From the NCBI GenBank assembly GCA_029718625.1, contig CM056377.1, forward strand, positions 38,068,699 through 38,132,698: a DNA stretch of 64,000 bases. Direction: 5' to 3'. This DNA is from Synaphobranchus kaupii. Its lineage: Eukaryota; Chordata; Actinopteri; Anguilliformes; Synaphobranchidae. Below are positions 31,701 through 43,700 of the stretch, in pieces. The position numbers and the translations under genes were made by a program. The notes beneath the pieces are model-generated. The model did no database searches and was not told where the DNA came from. It saw only the letters and a list, made by a program, of their open reading frames with translations. Position 1 is the first letter of the stretch. Each line of letters begins with the position of its first letter.

Positions 31701-34700
31701 GTACCTGAACTAATTTGCAACAAATATAAAAACAGGAACAATGCTTTGCGTCCCAAAGGATGTTCAGGTCAATATCAAGATATACAGATATAGCGACTGT
31801 CTGCAAGCGCAGCCGAGCTCAAGCCCTCCCTGGCAAACCTGAAGTGACCAAAATAACAAGCGCTTATCACGTTAAGCTATGGCAACGTGTGCAATTACAT
31901 TATGTTTCGTCCTTTGCTTTGACCTGCTGCGAATTGCCTACAGTTAACGTTTGCCAGGCTAGAACTGGACTTAAATTCACATGGTTTGGATTGGCAGATG
32001 GTCAAAAAACCCTCAAGGCAAATGCAGAGAAAGAGACCAATTATGGATATGGGGTACATCTGCTTCGTGGAGGAAAAAACCACTGTGGAGGATGATGAAT
32101 GGGAGGTGAAAAGCAACCTCGACCCAAACAAGGACAGAAATGTGTAAATTTCAGACGGCACTGAACAGCTACTGAACGCACTATTGTACAGCCATGATGA
32201 ATGTCTGTTTTACAACGAGCAGTTATCAGACCGTGATAAGTGACCAACATGGTAGCCATGACAAGAGGCTCACCTTTGACGTCGGGGTCGTCGATGTGTG
32301 GTTCCAGGTTCTCGATCATCTCCTCCAGCTCCTTGCGGCCCAGAGTAGGGGCGGAGTTGTGTGCGGAGCCGCCTCGGCTGGGGCTGCTGAAGGTCTCCTC
32401 CTCCTCCTCCTCCTGCAGCTCCAGATCCAGGTCGATGTCAGGGATGGGAGTCCTCCAGTAATGGAAGGAGTTGTACAGTTCCTGCTCGGGGATGGGGTCT
32501 CCCGCCAAGGCTGGCTGCGGGGGCGAAGGCGCCGAAGGCTGCTCCTCCTCCTCCTCCTCCTCCTCCTCATTGGAGTGCATGTGCTTCTCCGCCATGTTTT
32601 CTGGGTCCTCACCCTCTACCGTGACCCCGTTCTCTGCTGCGCCTCTGGCGCACTCCCCTGTGGGGTCTGGGTCCGGTTCTGCCGGGCCCGGAGGGGGCGG
32701 GTTCACCTCTAGGGGAAGGTCGTGTCCGGGCTCTGCGTCGCACGACACGTCCGGGGCCAGGTCCTCAGCCACCTGCTCCCCGCCCCCCTCCACGGCCACA
32801 TCCACGCTGCCCTCTTCTGTCCGGCGGAACTCCAGCAGCTCGCCGTTACCCTGGGTAACCTGGCTCTGGCCCGGCACGCTGCTGTCTTCCTCCTCCACTA
32901 GGTTAGAGGAGGCCTCTGCCTTACTGTCCAAGTCAGCCTCTACAGCAGAGCAGGGAGAGGACTCCCTCGTAGTAGTGTCTGTGTTCAGCGACCCCTCGCT
33001 GTGAGGAAGAATTTGCTTATTGAGACTGGGTCTGAAGTTCTACCCAAAACGAAGTTTGCTACACCTATGGTAAAGGAGAACAAGCATCCCCTAATCCGGC
33101 AAACTCCTTTTCAGGGTGACATGAAGTTCCCTGAACTAGCAGTGTGAACAGTGGTGGGTGTTCTTATGTACTAAACACACTGCCGACTGACTCTCGTTTT
33201 GATATTTGACACCTCAAGCACACACCAAATGCCAACACCCAGAGTCACTGGCTATACTCACACAGGGCAACCTGATCTGAGAAACAGAATTCACCATTAG
33301 CCAAATAATTGATGCTACCACTGGACGTGACTCAAAGCATAACACTCAATATTATGTGTTCAGTTTTGAGACCAAGCAAAATACCCTATAACATAAGTGA
33401 AATTAAATAACCATTTTTAATTTACCAACTCAAAATACCCAAGACTGACATCAAAAGATAAAAATATCAGATAAATCAAGTTTGCATTGACAATGACAGC
33501 AGAAACAGCAAGATAAACCAATTTTGACATGCTGTATGGTTACAATGAGTGCCTAGTCTCTAAGCGGGTAAAGCAACCCAGATTCCTATGGATATCAAGT
33601 CAGTGTTCAGGCGACATAGCAAAAACACACTACGTGAATTATAGCAGATTGACAGATGGTTCACCTGTTCTGTGGGTGGGTACAGCTGCAGTTCCTGTCC
33701 TCCTCCTCCTCCTCCTCCTCCTCCCTGAAGTACTGGCCCACGCTCGAGGGACTGGCAAATGTAGAGATGAACTGGCCCAGGGACTGGAAGGCAGCTTGAC
33801 GGACCTAAAGATACCAACATAAGTAACACTTCCTTTAAATTCACACTTTAGCCATCTAGCGGACTCTGTCTTATCCCAAGCGAACATCCATGTACGCAGC
33901 TGGGCATGTACAGAATCAAGTCAGGTTAAGCATCTTGCTGAACGGTACAATGGCAGTGCCCCACCTGGGAACCAAACTCACAATCTCAGAGTTTGTCGTC
34001 CCAGTTCCCTCAATCTGAAACGGATGCTTAAATACGAGAGACTGAGGTACACACATATCTACTGCAGTTTCTGTTTATGGTCCAATAAAATCTGTACATT
34101 TATCCTTTTTGTAGTAGTTATACCATGTGCGCTTCTGGTTAAATTCTGCAAAACACAACTCGACTGACTGCAATTAATATGGAAATTACAATTAAAATTT
34201 GAATTCTAAGTTTGTTTTCCTTTTTCTGACACAAATGGACTAATCAAGCTCCATTTACATCAAATGTCTCATAATTCAACCAATAAAACTGGCTCAAAAT
34301 TCCTGACCAAGCCAATGGAAAGAGGAGAACACATTTTGTAGAGATTTTAGACAGTTTTTGCATGCATCTAATCTATATGCTTAACCGGCTAGAGACGGGG
34401 ACAGGGGAGGAACTTGTTCTTGCAGTTGTCTTTACATGACAGGATTTGTATGACCTAATCGACTTTCTAGGTCGAGCACTGTGCCTCTGCATTGTTACAT
34501 GTATTTACATGCAAGTTACTCTGGATATGGAAATTAACACATGTAACAAGTTCACAGACTACAGTCTTAGAACCACAGTGTGGGAGGGGCTATCTGCTCA
34601 CCCATCGAGAAGGGTCGCTGATGAGGCTGATGAAGAGGGAGGAGAGCTTCGTCCTGCGCACTTCCTGGGAGGTTGCTGAGGAAACGGTCATGAAGCACTC

Positions 34701-37700
34701 CGCGCAGGCCTTCCGCACCCCCCACACGTTGTCCGAGCAGAGCTGGAAGAAGCGCGGCAGCTGGCCAGGAAGGGCACACGACAAAAACAGGGCTTGAGTC
34801 CAGGGCCCGCTTCCTCCCGAGTGGGGTCTTCCCTTCCTCAACAACGTCATACAGCCCTATACTTCTACCACTGTGTGGAGTATCACATGAGAACACCACA
34901 CAACTCTGTGCTTCTAATAACCAATCCCCTCAGCTCTATGCTTTCGGTCACCTCTTGGAGCGTCTCTGGAATACCCCACAATAACTCCTGGATCTACACG
35001 TACATCGCTGTGTGGAGTATCCCCGGAGTAACCTACAAGAACCCGTCATCCCTGTGCATATATTACAGTTATAAATGATCGGGGGTTGGAGATGCTGGTT
35101 CTTCCATAAACATATATATATATAGTCATTTGTAGAAGCTACAACATGTACTGTAAAACTACCACTGTCTACCACTGAGACTAGGCGTGTGTATACATAC
35201 CAGCAGCTCCTCGGTCGCCTCCCCACCAACCACGCTACAGATGTCCCCGAAATTGGCTGCACAAACCTGCCAAAAGAGCAAAAAAGAATGAAACCATTGT
35301 CATGGGTATCCCCGCCATTCTTTTGTTATACAGTATAAAAAACAGCATAAATGACAACAATACACAGTAGCTTTGGACAAGGGTGTGGTGACCAATGAGG
35401 ATAGGCCTCAACGACACAGGCCAATGAGCACACAGACCTTGCGCACGTGGAACATCCTGCAGTCGCAGCACATCTCGCAGAAGCGGGGCAGGAAGAGGCG
35501 CTCTGTGATGTCCTTCCCTACCATTGGGGCCATTTTACAGATTATCTGCAGTGGGACACAGCGTTGGGAAACCGTCTCAGTCAAACAGATTTTAAACCAC
35601 GAAAAATGATGAAACGATGGTTAATTACAGGGATTCACTTGAACATGCAAAGAATGCTCCTGTGGAACGCCAGAGATGACGTTTGGTCTGCAACCTTCCC
35701 TCTGAACCCGAACCGCCATCAGCACCGTTGCCAAACACTATGCAGCCATTTCCTCTTGTGTCAACCCATCTCCAGTTTGTCTGGTTCCATGAGCAAAGGC
35801 ATTCACCTAAACCCTTGTTTGCTCACTATTCATCAGCGGACAAATTCTGATCATTTGCAATCACAGGACCACAGGGTTAATCCCCACCAAATCCCATCCA
35901 CCTAGTCTTCGCCAAGTCACATGACACCGCCTACATGATCAAATGCACTGCCTGGTGTAAATGCAGGTAAAAATGCATGTTTTCAACATTACTGCCACTG
36001 AGTACTTACCATTGCCACATGCACTTTGAGCACTTATGCTTAATGAAACTCTGCATCTTCATAAACCGTTTGCATTGATGACTGGAAATAACACCCTTTC
36101 TATTATGAATTTAGGCTTTTAAACATCTGATGCTCTCCCGCTGCCCAAATGTCATGTGACTTACCGCCATGGCCTCGGTCTTAACATCATCGTTGCTGTC
36201 GGGGGGCAGTCAGATCGACCAGAACAGGACAGACCTGGGACTCGATGTCACCCCTTTCGATGAGCTCCTGTTCCAGCAGCACCAGAAGCGCTGCCTGGCT
36301 GGTCTTTCGGACCTGGGGCGACAGTGTGAGAAACTTTAGACCACGCAACTCGGACTCAAATCCTGGGGAGTTGCAGTGTCTGCTGGTTTTTTGTGTGCTC
36401 CGATACTTACGGTGGGTTGAAAAAGTATTCAGCCGCCTTAAGACTTTTTCATATTTTGCTGTGTGTGAACATTTGATAAAAATTTATTTAATCATCACCT
36501 CTCCATTACTTTATGCGAAAATGTAGAAAGGTGCAAATTCAGTAACTTTTTCCTGTCTGGTTTCACTATGGAAGACAATGGATAAAGTTACTGAATTTGT
36601 ATCTTCTACATTCTTGCATAAAGTGATGGAGAGGTGATGATTTATGTTTTCTTTGAACCCCCAGGGACTGGTCTCAAATGCCATCCATGAATGAACAATA
36701 TCAGATAAACTCTGAGTATTGCCATGTAAAGTCCATTGTACTTCCTAGAATACCATTAAGAGCCATTAAAATGTATTGAAGGGACTTGGTCTTGGCTTTG
36801 TTACCAAGACAGACAATATTAACACATATTTTAAAAGTTGTTCAACGTCCTTAAATACAATCTGAACATGATATCTGGACACTTTGTGCTGTGCAATTTT
36901 GAACAACGTTTTGCCTGTATAGCTGTTAAAGTACAATGATGCAAGGGAGCTGAATCGTTAAGGAATTGATTGCTTTCAATTTTTTTTATTTATAAATAAT
37001 TTGGAACAAATCGAAGATTTTACTTTTCACAGAGTTTCACAGAGTTGTTTGTGTTGAATACCAGCAAAAAAGCCTGATTAAATCTGTTATCAAATGTTTG
37101 TACACAGCAAAATATGAAAAAGTCTAAGGGGGCTGAATACTTTTTCATCCCACTGTAAGGGCGTATTTTAAGTCACTGATTGACTAAAAAGTATGCACAC
37201 ATTGTTTCCAATGCCAAAATAGTGTGCTGACTGAATGGACACCACGAAAGCCTGCAGACACTGCAGCCCTCCAGGACTGGAGTTTGATACCCCTCAGTTA
37301 TACCAAGAACCCCCAGAGTTAGAGGGAGCAAAAATTTTATCAAGGTGCGCAACTGAAATAAGTGCCATGTTACAGCTTTTTTTTAACCGGTCAAATTCAT
37401 ATTGCACAGTACTACTCTAATAGCAATTAATCATTTACTAATACGATTCTTTTTTTACAATTATGTGCTAGACTACATTACAGTGGAGATTAAATGCAAC
37501 AAAACACTGCGAAACACTTACCTGGTTGTTCTGGTCAGCGAGGTATCTCACTACTATTGGTAGCAAGTACTTTGAAAAAGCAAATGGAATGGAAGGCCTA
37601 TTCTCCTGGCAGAAAATAGCAATATGAGGAACTTGTTCCATTAACTCTGCTCGAACAGTAGGCTCTAAGGAAAAAGAAGGACAAGTTTAATTCACCGGTT

Positions 37701-40700
37701 CCCTTAAGTTTAGTGGGTGCAAAAAATAGTCAATAGGTTCCAAGGAATCAAATTTTTTTTACATTTTTTTATTTTATTAGCTTAATGAGGAAAAGTGCAT
37801 GGAGCACACAGTTTTAACCATATACAAATATGGCCTACAGTAAAAAAAAAAAAAACTGCATATCAGATTCAAGTAACAAAAAAAGAAAGGAATGTTTGCT
37901 AACATGTTAGGTGGCACACACTGAAATGGGATTATGTAAAATGTGTGGGGGGGGGGGGGGGGGGGGGGACTATCATCCTCTACAGCAGGGGTTCCCAAAC
38001 CGGTCCTGGGGGACCCCTGTGGATGCTGGTTTTCGTTCCAACCACAGTTGCAATCCCAGAATTTTAACAAGCTGCTTTAGGTGCTTTTCATGTTTGGAGG
38101 AATTATTCGCCCTCTTAAGACTCATTATGTCAGAAATAGCTATGCATGCCATGTAGAAAAACTCCCCATGTTCACATTATGCTTATTGTGCTATATTGCA
38201 ACAATTACATAAAAAGAGGTTACAAAATAATGTATTTTCACTCAAATTAAAGAGTGAAGTGAATCAATAGGCTCCTAATTAGGTTGTTGAACACGTTTAA
38301 CTCAATTTTTAAGCTGTTTAACACAATGCAGGTTTGGCTCGTTATCATTTGCTGTGTGTTTGAATTCTTCATTATCTACCAAATGGTTAGTTTTAGTGGC
38401 CATGTGTCCACACTTTCACCAATTAGGAGCCTATTGATTCAAATCAGTTTTTAAATGGATGTTAAATAATTTTCTTATCTTTTTTAAATAATATAGCACA
38501 ATAAGCACAATGTGAACATGGGGTGTTTCTTCTACATGGCATCCATAGCTATTTCTGATATAATGTGGCTTAAGAGGGTGAATAATTCCTCCAAACATGA
38601 CAAGCACCTAATTAAGAAAAATTAACAGCTTGTTAAAATTCTGGGATTGCAACTGTGGTTGCAACGAAAACCAGCATACACAGGGGTACTCCAGGACCGG
38701 TTTGGCAACCCCTGCTCTACAGGATGGACTGAGGTGAGAAAAACCACAAGGGCTTCATGAAAAAGTATGGTGTGAAATCAACACGAAACCACACTGACCT
38801 ATATTCACTAACCAAAAAAGAAAAAATGGAAATAGGTGGGGTGGGGGTAGAAGCATTAAACTTGATTTTGACGACCTGTGTCTGTACGATCAAGCTTAAT
38901 TGCTCAAATTGACCATATGTATTGTACCAAACCTTCTAGGAAGATCTGAGTTTCATTTGGATCACAGTGAGGTGAGATTTTCAGCAGGTTCATTTAGCAA
39001 AATCATAAACACGAGAAGCCCATATCTGGTCTCATGTTAAACGTCACTCTCTAGGTTAAAATCTGGATTCAAACTCGCCTAAACGTACTGAACACTACAT
39101 CTTAGTGAACATATGGCCAGCTGTTTGAACATTTCAATATTCCAAAAATCTGTTCAGAGAGGTGGAGGTACCACCCCTTACTAAAGGGGTTAACACCCCA
39201 CTCTTCAAAGGGAACAAAAAAAGGCTAATTTTATTGACCAAATGCACCTCTCTACCAATTTCCAACAGGATAAATGGGGAGGGGCTTGCAAGCATTTTGC
39301 GATCTCTAGGAGCAGAGACTATGGTTTCCGCAGGGCGGGGAACGTGAGCAGAATCACAGAATTCAGTCATTAACATGAGGTTTTTACTTCAAAATAAAAG
39401 TTGAATACAAGTGAATGAACACCTTGAAAACAGCAATGAAAAATAAATATTTTTCATTTTTGTTGTATGATAATTAGGAAATCCAAATCAGGAATGTAAA
39501 AACAGAATTTTGGCATTTTTATTCCACGATAGAAATAAGGCCTGTAACAACATGTCGATGGCTCTCCACCCAATTCAAGGAAAGGGTTGCCTTTCAGCCA
39601 ACTTCCCAAAGGGGAGTAATCAGTGAGAGCAAAGTTCTCACTAACTTTTTCTGAAACCAGTTTAGCATTCCTATGTTATGTGCAAACGCTGCGATTGCCT
39701 TTCACATGCGACAACTTCAGTAAAACCTTTATTCCTTTCATTATCCTCGAACCAATGTATAATACACCAGAATGACAAGTAAAAAGTCAATCAGATTTCT
39801 TTATAGAAGTTCCGGGGGGTGGGGGTGGTGGTAATGACACTAATCTGTGGGTCCGCTGCTGGCTTGCTTTTCAGGATGTGATCAATCCAGTTCTCAACTT
39901 GCCCTCATTAACCGAAGATAATTTTTTAAAAAGAAGTCCAAAAACCGTATTTGTACGGCGAGTTGAAAAGCGTCATGTCTTCATGAGCTGAAATGATTAG
40001 TTTAATGTGCCGGCAACATAACTGCTGTTTTCTGTAAGCTGGTTGTCTTTTCTGTAGAACCACAGCAAAAAACAAAGATGCAATAAAAATGACGTGAGCA
40101 CAAAGCCAAGAATACAGGCTGGACAGAGACAGAAGATGCGGAATTCGCTGAGCTAAGACAAGAGAGTTTATTTAGTCTATCTACAAACAGCTACCACTAT
40201 AAACACCAGAAGAGCAATATGTGGAAAGAAAAGGTCAGGCAGAAACAGTTGTTGGCTTTTTGCATGTCCTGGAATTATGGTAAGTGCTTTGAAATTTTAG
40301 GGTGACATCAGTGACAAGGGAGTGTCATTGTGCTGCCCCAAAAATCACTGACAAATCTGATGGATGACATTGATTCCGATTATTTCATTTGAAAACTTGA
40401 GTGGTGTTCCAAGCTGACCTACACCAATTCTGAAGCTGGTAACAAGTGCCAGGCACACACACACCACAATTTTAAAGAATAGTTGTACTAGGCTACACTT
40501 GGAGCATTAGGACACATTTGCATTAATTTAAGGGCAAATCTCTTCTTGATGTAGTTAACATAACATACACAGCACTCAGCAACACCGCAATATGGGAGCA
40601 AGAGGTGGAAATAGACCTATACATTTTATACAGTTCAAATGTTAAATGCTACTCTACAACAGACATGCTCACTCAAAATGATGCAAAATAACATTTATAC

Positions 40701-43700
40701 AAGCATTTTGACACAATAGCACAATGAGCATCAAACACCTTTGGTAGGACTCAGAATCAATATTAATCACATTAAGGTAAAAAAGGGGCTCATCCCCTGT
40801 TAGTAAGCTCTGTGTGGAGTATAATCGTGTGCACCACTTACATAACTACCAAAAACTCAAGTCATAGCAAATACTTTCGTTTCCCCCTGTCGTGTCTCAA
40901 CTACAATTATACATAAATCAAACGGGACCAGCTAAGCAAGACAGAACACTTTATTCCCGGTTATATTTTGAAAAGTTTTGAATATGCAGAATGTTTCATT
41001 TCAATTCTACAGATAGTTTGAGGGCAATATCAGTGTAAAAAGAACAAGATGTCCCGTCTTGCTTCGAATTCCAAGTTGTGAATGTACCACAACATTCAAG
41101 AAAAAATAACACTGAAAGTTACACTGAATAAGACTAAACAAAGACATTCCAGATTACATGAAGGTATACTGTTGTATACTGTCTGGCAGTGGAAGGATTC
41201 AGTCGATCACTTATTTTTATGGATATCTAGCCAATTTGCTCATGTGCAATTAACAAGCATATAGCCAAAGTGAATAGTTAACATCTCTGAGACCAATACC
41301 AATGAGAAGCAGTGCCTTTCCCTCTTGACAAAATACCACAAGTGTAAAGAGACAAACAGTTGGTGCAGTTTGTTTGCTGACAGTCTGAAGACAAATGTGT
41401 TGAATTGTAATACTACAACTGGTGCAGGATACACTAATACGAAGGTGTCTTCAGGAGAGTAGTCTGCTGACTTCGTGGATTACTCTTAAAAGCGTGGATT
41501 TTTGGTTAACTGCCAAGAAATGGCGCACAGGTGCAAGAAGCAGGTTGTTAACACCACTCAATCAAACAGTCAGGGTCCTGAGTTAGTGCCCTGTCAAGTG
41601 AGTATACCAATTCACACCACAGGAGGAGATAAGCCCTTCAAGACTTCTGTCAAGCAGTCTAGGGAGGAGACCAGAAAGGAAACTTCCCTCACAGCCTTTG
41701 TTTTGGTTCAGATGAATGTGTTTACAGATCATTGTAAACTGCAGTCTATTCAGCTACAGGTAACTTGGAGAATTTCCAACATTAAACTCCTTGTTTCAAA
41801 CCAAATCTAAAAAATGATTAATGAATTTGAAACATGGACAGACTGCAATACTCTTTCCCAATATTCCTCTACATGATAGGTGCTGAACACAGACTGCAGG
41901 CAGCCTCAGAACCACTCTCTCCTCCCTGTCCTGCATCCACGTCCTGCACCAATAGTTAAAACTGTTCCTTCATTCTGAGGACGTCATTACCCAGTTCTGC
42001 GATAGAAAGCATAGCATAGACCTTCCTCACACTGCAAGCAGTCTTCAGAACAGGTACATTGTCGACCACCAATGTAATCTCAAAGACCATTCCAAGATGT
42101 GCCATAGACAGGACTGATGTATCCGTGAGGCTTACCTGAGTCATCGGCCAGTCTGCTAACTCTTTCCAGGACGGCGATACAGTCCCTCTCGTCCTCGCTT
42201 ACAGCTTTTAAAGTATCCAACAAACTTCGAGCCACCATTTGTCTGCAAATCGAAACAATTTATTCTAACAAGAGCCAGGAACAGTGCGTGTGTCTCTCTT
42301 CTTTTGACTGAGTCAAGTAAGACAAGTAAAATTACTAGTCTAATATTAATCTAAAATTAGTTAGATTAGTCTAGGGGAAAATGCTTATTCAATAATTGAG
42401 TATTTAAATTTTTTTTTAAATGCAGTGTTTTTTTGCAACAAATATTTACTTCAACTACAATATTAGATGTGCAAGATGAACCTGCTTATACCTGTTAAAA
42501 ATATTTTCACTGGCGACGTATTTATCCAGTCTTCCCAAAGGTGTCAGCATCTCATCTTGCGACACAAAGTCCAAGGCTGAAGGTATAATAATGACGTCAG
42601 ACTCTGAGCTGTAGTCATCCACACCAACTATTAGAAACATTGGGAATATAGTGCATAAGAACCCGTCACCAAAACAGGTCCCTTGTCTCAACAGTAGCGA
42701 AGAGACCAGCAGTTATCTGATTTGTCTGCAATAAAAATTAAGAAAATGTGCTTAGAATCCAACAAATCGCCTTGAATTCTCATTTGATAACAGTAGCTCT
42801 CCGTGTGTCTATTAGTTTGATAGCACTGGCTTGCTCCTACTGAAATGCCCTTTAAATATAAAACATGTGGCTAAACGTTAGTTGCATCCGATAACATTAA
42901 ACGCGCAAAATGTAAAAACAAAAAGGTGAAAACATTTCTAGCTTGCAAAGTATTTCATATTCGGTTTGACCATAGTATCTAACGTTAGCTAGCGTCAAAC
43001 GAGGAAACATCAATTAGGTTAGCTTCGTCGCTAACTTAACCTTGCCGACCTCGCTTTCTTAGTCTGAAGTGAAAATTCAGCTGTAACGTTATCGGTATGT
43101 GTAACGTTAACGTTACAGTGTGGATACAGAAAACCAAATGCTTCGCTCAATGTGTTGCTAAGAGTTTGTCATTGGAGACCTTGGGGGGTCTGTTTGGTTT
43201 CCGAGTTTCGAATTCAATAACTGGCTGACCATCTAACGTTACACTTACGAAAGAACCAGCGACCGTAGCTACGGCTATTTTACGATATCGGTCACAATGT
43301 CGGTAGCTAACGTTAATCCCCCTTGGGTTTGGAGAGCGACTAGCTAGCTAGCTAGCACACCTCCACTCCAGATAGCTACACGATATTGTGCAAGTTTTGC
43401 AGCTCTGAATTCCGGCGTATCGCTCCAGACGCAGTACCGACAAGTTAGCTAGCTATTGAACAGGAAGCTGGCTAACATTAGTATTTTTTTCCTTTGCATT
43501 GCGGATACGTTACCTTTCTAGCTACGTATCTAAGCACTCGTATTTTCTTTGACGCCAACCAGACAGCCGGTTTTCCCCAAGCAAGATAGCTAACGTTAGC
43601 TAGCCACCTATCAAATATAGCTCAATAGCTAGCATTAGCTAGCAACCAAACTTTCAGATCCATGCATGACACATTCCGATTAACGTTACGCGTCTCTTCC

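Larger units (their letters stand above)
28092..32273 (-). other. ppp4r1 intron 11
   Basis: About 4.2 kb of intron. It carries a deleted Tc1-like element (28790-29601); I recognised nothing else in it. Confidence 0.7.
37665..42135 (-). other. ppp4r1 intron 4
   Basis: About 4.5 kb. It holds a G22 tract at 37947-37968 followed immediately by a hAT-type MITE (37986-38714). The rest, 38723-42135, is AT-rich with no recognisable gene. Confidence 0.7.

Noticed and set aside
32194..33004. Plus-strand open frames opposite the large ppp4r1 exon
   Set aside because: Antisense of GAG-rich coding sequence (poly-Leu/poly-Ser); no independent gene features.
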